From positions 1,364,001 through 1,428,000 of the forward strand of contig MCGE01000003.1 of the NCBI GenBank assembly GCA_002105175.1: a stretch of DNA of 64,000 nucleotides. The letters run 5' to 3'. This DNA comes from Absidia repens (Eukaryota; Mucoromycota; Mucoromycetes; Mucorales; Cunninghamellaceae). Below are positions 24,452 through 34,854 of the stretch, piece after piece (position 1 is the first letter of the stretch; each line of letters begins with the position of its first letter). Made by a program: the position numbers and the translations under genes. The notes beneath the pieces are model-generated. The model made no database searches, was not told the origin of the DNA, and was given only the letters and a program-made list of their open reading frames with translations.

Positions 24452-26753
24452 ATGTACAGCAATAGCAACAACAGTAACAATAACAATAACAACGGCTACA
24501 GTGAACAGAATTGGAACGATGAATACAGCAATCCTACCGGAAACGATCATGCTTCTTATTTACCATCTAACTCTATGAATTTTGCAAACTCAGTGACACT
24601 TCTCAGCATCTCTCATGGCACACCTTCGGGCCTTAGTGATTATCATACTCAATCCCGGCAAGCCTCGACACCTCATTATCATGCACGTATGGCTGCTGCT
24701 GTGGCACGAAGTCAACTATCGTCTGCGTCCAGAAAGTCGACAGCCATCGAATTGAAACATCCTTCCGCTTCTTCAACTTCTTCACCCAATGACGCTTTAG
24801 CACAGAAACAAGCCCCTGGCAATGATGACACCAACAATAACGATCATGAGCAAAGTTGGACTATATTGGATATGGGTGGGCTGGGCCTCAAGCATCTTTC
24901 ACCCAGCTTATTCCGATATGGATTTTTGACAACGGTGTATATTAACCACAATCAATTGACTCATCTACCTTCCGATATTTCTAAGCTCTCTCTCCTTGAA
25001 AAACTCGACTGCTCTGGAAATAGCATCTCTGCCTTGCCTCCTAGTATTGGTCAGCTGTTCTCTCTAAAGGAACTCCTACTTTTCGATAATCAACTTGTGA
25101 CTCTTCCAAATGAAGTTGGTATGCTTTATCAGTTGAAAATTTTGGGTTTGGAAGGCAATCCTCTTCAAAATGACTTGCAAGCTCTCTTGTTGAACGAAGG
25201 TACTCAAGGTCTCATTAGTTCTCTTCGTGAACATGTACCTGGTAAATAGCAACAAAAATAGTCTGATTCGATTATTCAATTATTCATTATTGATTGTTTA
25301 ATATTTACTGTTTATTTGTATATTTTTAGTTGGACCACCACCACCTTCGAGGGAATGGATTACAATAGAAGAAACTGATAGCCTACAGGATGGTGAAGTC
25401 GATGGTGAGAATATAGAAAATATGAATAGGTGTATGCATGATTATCTAACCTTCCATTTTCTTTTTTTCTTTCTTATAAAACAGATCGGTTTATTGTTTT
25501 ATGCTACAACATCCTTTGTCCAAGATATGTCAATGATCAGAAATATGGATATACTCCGTCGTGGGCTTTGGAATGGGACTACCGCAAAGAACTCATTTTG
25601 TCTGAAATCGCTGAAATTGAAGCCGATATCATTTGTCTACAAGAACTCGCTCGTCATGATTATGATACCTTCCTCGTACCTTACCTCAAGGATCATGGTG
25701 GTTTTGATGGTCTCTTTTACCCCAAATCAAGAGCGAAAACAATGGCAGAAAGCGAAAGAAAATGGGTGGATGGATGTGCTATGTTTTATAAATCATCAAG
25801 GTAAGTGGAGGCATTGAGCTAATAGATGGACTCATTTTTATTTTCTCTCTTAGATACAAACTGGTTGATCATCTTCTTGTGGAATTCAACAAAAAAGGAC
25901 TCGAAAGACCCGACTTCAAAGCCTCTAAGGACACATACAATCGATTGATGCCCAAGGACAACATTGCAGTATTTGGTTTATTGGAAGATATCAAGACGAA
26001 GAACGTATTGGTAGTAGCGAATTCGCAAATCTTCTGGGATCCTGCCTTTTCGGATGTGAAACTGGTGCAGATCGGAATCATGATCGATGAATTATGTCAA
26101 TTTGTTACTCGAACTGTTCTTAATGATGATGGAAAACGCAATAATAGCAACAACGACAACAACAGCAAACGGTACTCTTCCATTTCATCTGTTCCTATGT
26201 TGATTTGTGGTGATCTCAATTCGGAACCAAATTCCGGTGTTTACGAATATCTTACCAAAGGAATTCTGCAGCATGACCACGACGAATTCAGAAAATGTCA
26301 ATATGGTACTTACACCACGTCTGGGCTCGAACATAAATTGGCATTGAAAAGTGGCTACAGTCCCATTGGCGAGTTGGACTTCACAAATTACACGCCGGAC
26401 TACAAAGGTGCTTTGGATTATATATTTTATACAACAAAAACCCTGGATCCTGTTTCTTTGCTTGGACCGTTGGATTCTGATTACATGTCCAAGGTAGTTG
26501 GTCTTCCAAATCCTCATTTTCCATCAGAGTAAGTTGCTCTCAAATCTGCTCTTCTTTTATTTATTTTTTTATTTTTATTTTTTTTTGTATGATTTACTAA
26601 TTGTTTTTTTTTTTATTTTACCTGATAAGCCATATCCCCGTGGTGACAGAATTTAAATTCAAGCGACAAACTGAGAACAGGAACCAAGAATCAAGATACC
26701 CTTCCCCTCATAGTTTACATAGCAAAAATCATAGATATTCAAAAACCCAATAA
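24452..26753 (+). CDS. CCR4-type LRR plus exonuclease/endonuclease/phosphatase protein
   Basis: Five exons (24452-25241, 25330-25404, 25485-25800, 25854-26528, 26630-26753) give 659 residues. Residues 1-145 are Asn/Ser/Gln-rich, 148-255 hold LRRs (LTTVYINHNQLTHLP, LEKLDCSGNSISALP), and 289-640 the deadenylase domain. Catalytic positions seen: N297 (CYNIL), E342 (CLQEL), D514 and N516 (GDLN), the LDYIFY aspartate, and D619-H620 (SDHIP), where the aspartate codon is formed across the last splice. The loop that is normally N-[TA]-H-[IML]-H-W is NSQIFW here, so Q452 replaces the conserved histidine and F454 the second one. CCR4 is the poly(A) nuclease subunit of CCR4-NOT. It could be a divergent or weakened paralogue; whether a canonical copy exists elsewhere cannot be seen. 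Confidence 0.9.
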
Positions 26754-28232
26754 AAAAATATTTATATCCAAAAATTATCTGTTTTTTACTTTATGGTATT
26801 GTGAAATGGGTTCACCGGATTATGGGCATAATTTGATATATATAGATACAAAAACATTGGGATTGTGCATATGGTGTATTGTAATGGACGTGAAGATGTG
26901 TGATTAGAGGAAATCATGAACTTTTTTTTTTCTTCTTTTAACCTCAGAAAACTTCTAAAATTGCGCCCATTAAAAAAGCTCGCTGGTATTCCGCTGAAAC
27001 TTTTGGAGATATTATATTTACATGATTCATGGTAATGAGGAATTTGTGAAGTGTGGGTGTCGGCTTTGTTCCCCATCTCATACGTACTGTATATATTTTT
27101 GCGTAGAGCGATCACAGAAAATGTTCAAATCCCGCACACGTGAAATTTTTTTTATTTTCGTCCATTTTTTTTCCCTCTCTTTTTCTCTTTTCCTTACCAT
27201 TCAACATTTTTGTGGTTATGGCGATATTAGATTAGTGTCAGGACTAGTTTAGAAGGGTTTTCAGCTCAGGGATTACAAGATGCATGGGGAAATCCTTTCA
27301 TTTTGGATCCAGGATTTAGGACCACCATTAGTTGGCTTTTTGGAGCTTCCATTAGCTTAATTTAGTGTTAGTTTGTCAATAGTTTGTATCAACATCTAAA
27401 TAAAATAGATCTCTTTTTACTTGTTTCATTAAAAATGACCCATTAGTTTTTTTTTCATATCTGGTGCAATAGACCTCATTTTTTACTATCATCACCACTT
27501 GTGAAGACTGTTGACTATTGCTGTGCTTCAACAGCAGATGACATTCAGTGTTACTATGTCTTGTACAATATATTGGCATCCATTTTACAGTTGTCCCTTT
27601 AGCTTAGTGATGAACCTTCTTCAAAATTTACATTAGTCTCCCCCATGCTATCCCCTTCAGACCTCTCTCCTTCTGTTTTAGTTCCCACCAATATGCTTCA
27701 ATAAAATATTCCTTTTCATTAACCAACCTCTGACCCATCTAATAATGAACAATGTCACTACTGTAACTTTGTTGTGAGTGTCCAACCAAATATTTTCTTT
27801 CTAATTAACCCACTATGACTACTGTTCCTCCCTAAAAGCGAGGTAGTCTTTGATCACTTATTTATGAAACGTAGCCCTATTTCCACCATTCATATCAATC
27901 ACTGTATACCACCTCCCTTCATCTAGACACATTTTATATATCTAGCTCATTACTTTTTATCTTTTTTTTTTTGTTTTGTTTCTATTCTGCATGTTTCATC
28001 AGCAAAAAACATCCATGCAAACTTGAAGCGACAAAATTCAGCAAAACTAAACAAAAGAGATGATAGCGCAAAAAACAATAAAGTTTCCATATTTGATTTT
28101 TTTTATTTGATACAAAAGAAGATATTTTTGACAAAAGGAAACGGGGGAGATGGCTACATATATGTATATTTATAATAACGCTAAGCTAAAAAAAAAAAAA
28201 AAAAAAAAAATCTAAACCAAACGGAACGGAAT
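26754..28232. other. Intergenic region, mostly dispersed repeat
   Basis: From about 27121 it is occupied by copy C of the dispersed repeat family (listed separately). The remaining stretches are AT-rich with a T-tract near 27970 and an A-tract at 28188-28210. No gene seen. Confidence 0.5.
27121..27770 (-). repeat. Dispersed repeat family, copy C (left arm of an inverted pair)
   Basis: It opens with TTCAAATCCCGCACACGTGA (27124-27143) and runs through the core (GTCAGGACTAGTTTAGAAGG, TTTTCAGCTCAGGGATTACA, TTTCATTTTGGATCCAGGAT) to a tail with AATAAAATATTCCTTTTCAT. The same order occurs at 49408-50130. The reverse complement of 30525-30926 shares the outer 350-400 bp. Confidence 0.75.
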
Positions 28233-28928
28233 TCATTGTTGACATGCCTTTGTTGCATCCGAACTGATCCAGCCGTCGTGAATATGTACAAGTTGAGGTA
28301 TAAGTCTATCTTCAATTTCTACATGGTTCGCCAAATCGTCTGGGGTGAGTGATACCACTTCTTGTGAGCTTTTAGTGATGACAGTGACGGTTTGTTTGCG
28401 TGTATTCAGCATGTTGGCCACCACTACCTGATGTCCATAACGTGTCAATGCTTGTCTTGCCTTTGGCACGAGTAGATTCGCATCAGTCTCCAATTTAAAG
28501 GACACAATCAAACCTTTGCTTGCCCAGACGCTAACCAGAGGTGTTAAGAATTTGGGAACTTGATCCAGAGTCAATGTCAAAGCACCCCCCGATGATTGAA
28601 TTTTGTGTTCGTGCTACAAAAGATCGATACACCATGATTATCAGTTACCCACATGTCCACAATAGGTATATAAATATATATATTCTTCTAGCTTACCATC
28701 TTTTGAGAAGGCACAAAAAAGTCGCTAACAGCAGCTGCCAAATAGTACATCGCCTTCTCTTGTAAACGCGCCAAGATCCGTGTCCCACTTTTCAACTTGA
28801 ACAGATAATCAGATAGAGTGACAAAGTCCAATAGTAGTAATCGATTATTTTTGGTGGCATTGTGATATTTTGATAACACAACCTTCATCTTTTCGGTGTA
28901 TTGAGGATTGACTACCCCAGCAAACCAG

Positions 28929-28988
<60 letters not shown>

Positions 28989-29531
28989 TGAATAAGCATG
29001 CAAAGCATATTGACACGTATTTTTCAAGAGATATTATACCTGCGATAGTATCCTCATCCTTTTGTACCAAGTAGTCCAAAAATCCCGTAGAAGCATTGTG
29101 AGTATAATGGCGATGGAAGGGTTGAAGACTGAATTGGCGATGCATAAAGACCACTGCATAACCCGCCTCCAAAAAGTATTCTGCCGAGCAAGCACCACGA
29201 TGACCATTACTAAAGTTGTCGATAAACCGGACCGTTTGGTTTTCTAGAGGCACAGTAGTTCCACCACTCTATTTTGATGATAATAAAACTAGTTAGGCAA
29301 ATAGAGACCCAGCAATATATATTATTTTCATACCGTGATAAAAACAAGTCGTGTTTTGTTTTTTTGATGATAATCGACAAAGGCTTCTAACTTGGCTTCA
29401 AATTCAGGCAAGTTAGTGGGAGGAGTATTCATTTCAAAGAAGACATCAGGGTCGATGACACCTTGTCCATTGTCGAGTAGTTGGTCAGCTGTTGGCATTT
29501 GATAAGTTTGTTGAACAGGAGTGTCTTCCAT
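28233..29531 (-). CDS. CAB2: Phosphopantothenate-cysteine ligase (PPCS, Cab2-type)
   Basis: Four exons (29531-29334, 29268-29040, 28911-28697, 28613-28233) give 340 residues, typical for eukaryotic PPCS. Motifs: [15 protein letters not shown] at the start of the Rossmann core, [19 protein letters not shown] with the conserved SxG/RG turn, [23 protein letters not shown], and [11 protein letters not shown] followed by VVANML. The enzyme joins cysteine to 4'-phosphopantothenate in coenzyme A synthesis, in the cytosol. Intron 2 contains a run of 56 T on the coding strand (28931-28986) right before the acceptor. The gene lies between two inverted repeat copies at 27121-27770 and 30525-30926. The first ATG after the putative leader is used; a non-ATG extension upstream is not supported. 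Confidence 0.93.
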
Positions 29532-30524
29532 CGAAATAAAATTGTAGGTTTGGGGCAACTGAAAAAAAAAAAAAAATTGGCGAGAAAAGAATGACTCAGC
29601 GGCGTAACTTTAAATTTTGGTGGATAAAAAAGCGGTGTTAATGTAGAGTTCAATATTGCAGGTAAAACGCAACGGTCAAAGTAATTGTAGATCAAAAAAC
29701 CGAGTTCTTTTTTTTTTTTTTTTTTTTTTTTACTTCAAGGTAGCATAAAATAAAAACATAAAAAATAAGCCTGGTACAGGCCATGATCGAATTTCAGAAA
29801 AAAAAACCCCCTTTGCTTCACTGCCCCAACACCGTAAGGTTAAACGCAGTTTAACCCCCCTCAAAAAATAACAGTAAAATATACTCTAATGACATAATTG
29901 TAAAATAAGGCAGCCAAATCCATTATTGCTGCGGAGAATATGGTTAATGATGATCTACATTCACTATTGCTTTCCATTGCTTCTGAGAGTATGGGTTGGA
30001 CGAAGTTGGGCGAATCCTCCTTTACATAGGTGAGATATTGCGCTTTTAGTTATAAATATCATTTCATATTGGATCCAGAGTGCTGGGGTTGGTATGTTGG
30101 AGTGGTTGAGGATTCAACGTAAATAAATGAAATTCTACCTTTCAATGACCTTTCGTACTACTCAAAAACAATCATTCTTAGTATCATGCCTAGCAAGTCA
30201 TACTCATCGCCAAAAATATATAAACATACACTAAAATTCCCATTTTGCTCAATGCCATCGTTGGGGAAGCCCTAACTACTGCAAAACACAGTAAAAACAA
30301 TAAGATCACCAAACAAAATTCCCTAAACGTAACCCATCCCGGCAATACACACCGAAATACACTACAAAGATCTATTAAAAATAGTATGAGGAAGACTAGT
30401 AAGAGTATCTGAAGAATGGTAGACACTAATCTAAAAGTACAATTGTAGAAGGGAGCTTGATATACTGTACAAGGCATGGGTATGACAATAAATGGTTGTC
30501 TTTTAGTGAAACGTAATAACTGTC
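29532..30524. other. PPCS upstream region, no other gene seen
   Basis: AT-rich, with an A-tract at 29562-29574 and a T-tract at 29708-29730. A hydrophobic minus-strand open frame at 30190-30477 lacks other support. Probably promoter plus non-coding spacer. Confidence 0.4.
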
Positions 30525-30926
30525 AACATTTAAACTAAAGGAGCGATGGGAAAAATCGATCCTTTGTACAAGGTATGAGAGACAGTCTAATGGGATTTTT
30601 TTTTATTGGCACAAGTAAAAAGAGACATGTTTTATTCAAATATAGATACAAACTATAGGCAAACTAAAACTAAACAAAGCTAATGAAATTCCAACAAGCC
30701 AATTAATGGCACCTCAGATCCCAGATCCAAAATGAAAGGAGTTCCCCTTGCATCTTGTAATCCCTGAACTGAAAACCCTTCTAAACTAATCCTGACACTA
30801 ACCCAAGATCATCACAAGCCCAGAGGAGCTGAATGGTGAAGGAAAAAAGAAGGGAAAAAAAAAAAGAAAGAGACGCGAAAAAAAATTGGGAGGAAATAAA
30901 TATTTCACGTGGGCTGGATTTGAAAT
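30525..30926 (+). repeat. Dispersed repeat family, copy D (right arm of an inverted pair)
   Basis: Core segments: AAACTAAAGG, TTTATTCAAATATAGATACA, ATCCAAAATGAAAGG, CTTGTAATCCCTGA, AACCCTTCTAAACTAATCCT, then a GA-rich stretch and TATTTCACGTGGGCTGGATT ending TGAAATG near 30926. It is the inverted partner of copy C and closely parallels copy F at 50940-51438. Confidence 0.75.
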
Positions 30927-32133
30927 GTTTTTATGGTGAGGTCTACAGCAAGATGCCTCGAACCCATTCCCACACACCGCTAAACACTTCACCTTCAGAT
31001 ACGGATCGATCATTAGACTATATAGTGTAGGTTAGTTGTCGTGTCATAGTTTATATCTACATCTGAATAAAAATATGTTTTGTCTGTTTTACTTTACCTC
31101 GTCTCTCACACGCTTTGTTTGTTTTGTCGCATGGGTGTGCCCATACTGTACTTCAAAGAACAGGAGTGAGAGAAATTTTTTGAATGGTTTTTAAAAATGG
31201 TCGTTATGGATGCATAAAAATGGCAGTGAAAAGTCGCTTGAAAAAAAAAAATAAACACCCAATTTCTCGACAATGAGTGTCATCTTTGTCTTTATTTTTT
31301 TTTTTTTGGGCGATTTTCTTTTGGCTCGTAGGCACAAGATAGTATGTATAATGCTTAGGTAAAATTTGAGTACTCATTTCCTCACCTCCCCCCCCGCTCT
31401 CTACCGTTATACGCCCGTCCTTGTCCAGCATTCATCACCTAGGCATGATTGAATTTTGGATTCAGAAAAAAAAAAATTACTGTGTTTCGGTTAATAGTTT
31501 AGCATGCGGGTATCTAGTTTTCCCGCATTCCTGGTAGAAATGTCTTGGGTGTTGCAATTTACCGACCCCTCTGTCAAAGCCGATCAACTTCCAAATGCCC
31601 AAAGCGTTGTTGTTGTTGTTGTTGTTGTTTTTAATACAGAAAAACAATCAACCACCTAACTTTGTTCCATTTTATCTTTAATATCATATTATGTCGCCTA
31701 ATAAATGTTTTATTGTCAAGTAAGCAAAAATGTCCTTTTTACGTTGACATGCTTTCTGAACTGCACCATATCATAACACTTGATATCCGATACTATACTT
31801 CTGATACAAATATTGATACTATTTATATGGAAGCTTCTTTCAATCATCATTTACTTTTGTGCATTTCTTTTTTTTTTTTTTTTTTTTCTGTTGAAAAAGA
31901 GTATGGAAAATCTACCAAAATGATGCAATATCTGGGTAACTAATTGAAATGCACTGTTTTGGTTGAATTATTGTTGGCTCTGTGCTCCGACGGTGTTCCA
32001 AAATCGATATTTCCATTTTTTTTTGCAACCCGTGGCTTGCCTTATTTATTTCCTTTTCCCTCTCATATATCTCCCTCTCTTTTTGTTTATCTAATTCTGT
32101 ATTATACTTTTTATCCTTCTTTTTTGACATGTC
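30927..32133. other. Intergenic region with simple repeats
   Basis: Contains a (GTT)n run at about 31606-31629 and T-tracts at 31299-31310 and 31869-31887. The 300 bp before 32134 are pyrimidine-rich and are the likely promoter of the SIS-CBS gene. No other gene seen. Confidence 0.45.
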
Positions 32134-33252
32134 ATGATTGACCTTACCTCAAACAAAATGAATTATACAACTACCAACGATATTCTATTGGACGCTTCCC
32201 GAGTTTTACTGGAAGAGGCTCAGGCATTACAAGATTGTGCCAATCGTTTACAGCAACACAACTACACACGAGAAGGATATGAACGTGCTATTCAACTTAT
32301 GTTTAAAGCGATTGACTCTGGTGGGAAAGTGGTGGTGACCGGTGTGGGAAAATCGGGCAAGATTGGCGAAAAAATCGTGGCTACTATGCTGTCGACTGGA
32401 ACTCTAGCTACGTTTTTACATCCCGTAGAAGCGCTCCATGGTGATTTGGGTGTGGTGCAGCAAAACGATGTGGTATTAGCGCTCTCCTTTTCCGGAAACA
32501 CAGACGAAATATTGGCCATCCTACCCAGCCTGAAGCATAGACAAGTCCCCATCATTGGGTTAGGTGGCAATCCGAAAAGCAAATTGGCCAAGGAATGTGA
32601 AGCATGGTTAGATGGGCACGTCGATCGAGAAGTAGGGATTGTACCGGCACCAACAAGCTCCACTACATTGGCGTTGGCTCTTGGCGATGCACTGGCGCTC
32701 TCATTGGCAAAACTGCGGTCGTTTTCTACGGATGGATTTGCACTCAATCACCCTGGCGGATCACTGGGCAGACGACTGTTATTAAAAGTATCAGATGCCA
32801 TGCTAGCAACATCAGTGGCTGGGTCGGTGTCACCGCGGGCGTCGTTAGATTTGGTGATCATGGCATTGACTCGGCATCCAAAGGCCTGTGGTGTAGTAGT
32901 GGTGGATGACGATCGACATATGATGAACGAGACAATGATGATACTGACACCTCCTTCCTCAACAACTTCGGATGATGATGGTTCTTCGGTGGTGGTGGGC
33001 GTAATTACACATGGAGATATTCACCGTCTTTTGAAATCTGCAGATAAGGGCGGCATCTTCGACATCCGTGCCGCCGATATCATGACAAAATCCCCCGTTA
33101 CCTGTCAAGGCAATACTCTGGCTCTGGATGCTTTGCATTTGATGACCGACAATTCGCCCCGCGAAAAATGTTTACCCTTATTACCGGTGGTCTCCAAGAA
33201 TGGAAAATGGCAAGGTGTGGTCACTTTGAAAGACTTGCAAGAATTTCTTTGA
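32134..33252 (+). CDS. SIS-CBS sugar-phosphate isomerase, KdsD/GutQ-like
   Basis: Single exon, 372 residues. The N-terminal SIS domain has VVTGVGKSGKIGEKIVATM (GKSG at 72-75), TFLHPVEALHGDLG (96-106), ALSFSGNTDEI and SSTTLALALGDALA, then NHPGGSLGRRLL (205-215). Two CBS motifs follow to the C-terminus. In bacteria this layout is arabinose-5-phosphate isomerase (ribulose-5-phosphate to arabinose-5-phosphate, for lipopolysaccharide Kdo). Fungi do not make Kdo, so the natural substrate here is unknown. It has no intron while most neighbours have several, but two other genes in the window are intronless as well. An internal ATG at 32158 is an alternative start. The family is secure; the activity is inferred. 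Confidence 0.92.
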   Translation: MIDLTSNKMNYTTTNDILLDASRVLLEEAQALQDCANRLQQHNYTREGYERAIQLMFKAIDSGGKVVVTGVGKSGKIGEKIVATMLSTGTLATFLHPVEALHGDLGVVQQNDVVLALSFSGNTDEILAILPSLKHRQVPIIGLGGNPKSKLAKECEAWLDGHVDREVGIVPAPTSSTTLALALGDALALSLAKLRSFSTDGFALNHPGGSLGRRLLLKVSDAMLATSVAGSVSPRASLDLVIMALTRHPKACGVVVVDDDRHMMNETMMILTPPSSTTSDDDGSSVVVGVITHGDIHRLLKSADKGGIFDIRAADIMTKSPVTCQGNTLALDALHLMTDNSPREKCLPLLPVVSKNGKWQGVVTLKDLQEFL

Positions 33253-34854
33253 TGGAACTTAGTACATATAGATCTCTTTTTCCCCTCTACTCCCCTATTT
33301 TGATTCTTTAGTTGTTATTGGTGTGTGTGTGTTTTTTTTACCTCACTTTTTTGTACATATCCGTTAGTCTTCATTTATTATCTCATGTATCTTATATTCC
33401 CCTCCTCTGCTTTCCCTTTCTACATCTCCATATATTTTTTGTTTGTTATTCTTATATTTTAATTAATATACTCATTCCTTTTTTTTTGGTTACATAATCA
33501 AATAAACACCATTTTGATTTACAAAATATGATGAGCTGTATGTTTATAGTGTCTTCATTTTGACGTGTCAATTTATGAAACTTGTGAAAGGGGGGGGTGT
33601 GTAATTCATGCATGACTATGGTATGAACAGGTACTGGCAGTTATTTCAGAGGGATATCAAACGTTGGATGAAAATATCAAATAGGAAAGTGCGCGGTGAC
33701 ATGCAGTGTGGATTTGATCGCCAGGGATGATTAGAAGGAGGTTTGGGTATACAATAAATAAGAAGGAGCTCATGAATGGCTTTTGGCATTTTTCCATTAT
33801 TTTTTTTTACAAAAATAAAGAAGGAACATATTTTCGGGCGGAAAAAGGTCATACGGGTGAACTGCGAGCAAGACTGGTTGTGGACAGATAATGTTGGTAG
33901 GATTGAAAAAGGGGTGGACCGTATGCAGTGGAGAGTCTCTGTATAGTAGAAACGATATGATCAAACAAATCCATTGATGTGTCCAGGATGTGTTGTACAG
34001 CTCAGTATTACCGAGACAGTCCACCATTGTAATCGTCTCTACTATTGGCATATAGTAATCATGTACATCAATTCACATGAACATTTTCACTCCCAGCTTG
34101 TATCCATTATCTGTTTGGTTCATGACGAATGAGATGCAATTCTCGTTTACACTTTTAACTGATAAAGTTAATGATTTGCTGAACCGCGAGAAAAAAATAC
34201 CGGTGTTTAAAATACCGCTAGAGAAGCTTATACGTTCTTGGGTATTATGGAATCCCAACGCAAATGAAGTCTTCTAGATAAGGAGCTGAGCAAGTATCTT
34301 CACCCATTAAAAAAAAAGAGAAGCATATGATATGAAAAGCTTAACAACGTGATCCTTCCCCTCTCCGTGTTTCGCTGGTTTTAGGAGAAAGGATGGAAAG
34401 TGTCAATGGGAAATCACGAAATGATTTGTTTGGCCTTCTTGTTTTGGGTCATGCTCAATGGGAGATGCTTTTCATCATCATCATTACTGTTATCGATTGA
34501 ATTTTTACTAGGGGGCAAAAAAAAGTCAATTTAGAAGACCCAGCATGTGCCAATCACTCTGAATTTTCGATACTGATTGGCCAATCGGGGTTTATATGTA
34601 ATCAAAGAAGCAAAAGATTTTTTTTTGTATTCCTTCCCTCTTTTACAACCTTTTCCATAGTATATTTTCTGAAACTTGGGAATTACCTATTTTTCTGACA
34701 AATTCTCTTATAACAAACCTTTTTTCTACCTGAAGGTTTTCCCCCCTTTCCCTCTCCCCCATTCTCTCTTTTTCTATTCTCTCCCCTCCGTCCCCTATAC
34801 ATTCTTTCTTTCTTTCTTTCTTCTTCTTCTCCTTCTTTACAACCAATTGGCATT
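33253..34854. other. Long intergenic region with one coding-like patch
   Basis: The first 200 bp are the SIS-CBS 3' flank. The last 250 bp are pyrimidine-rich (TTTC repeats at 34805-34825) and probably the promoter of the PAQR gene. The minus-strand patch at 33849-34000 is listed separately; nothing else is supported. Confidence 0.45.
33849..34000 (-). other. Coding-like patch, possible terminal exon or gene remnant
   Basis: Read on the minus strand after an acceptor-like CTGAG, the frame is open for about 50 codons (QHILDTSMDLFDHIVSTIQR, then LSTAYGPPLFQSY) and stops at 33849. The composition looks like real protein and not repeat. A second open minus-strand stretch lies at about 34073-34267 and ends in a stop. 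I could not connect the two with a convincing intron, so this may be a decayed gene. Family not recognised. Confidence 0.25.

Noticed and set aside
26528..26632. Apparent loss of the catalytic Asp in the CCR4-type SDH motif (reads SE before the intron)
   Set aside because: The codon is split by the intron: GA before and C after give Asp, so SDH is intact once spliced at GTAAGT/ATAAG.
30190..30477. Hydrophobic 95-codon minus-strand frame near the PPCS promoter
   Set aside because: AT-rich hydrophobic frames like this are common by chance here; no splice context, no family.
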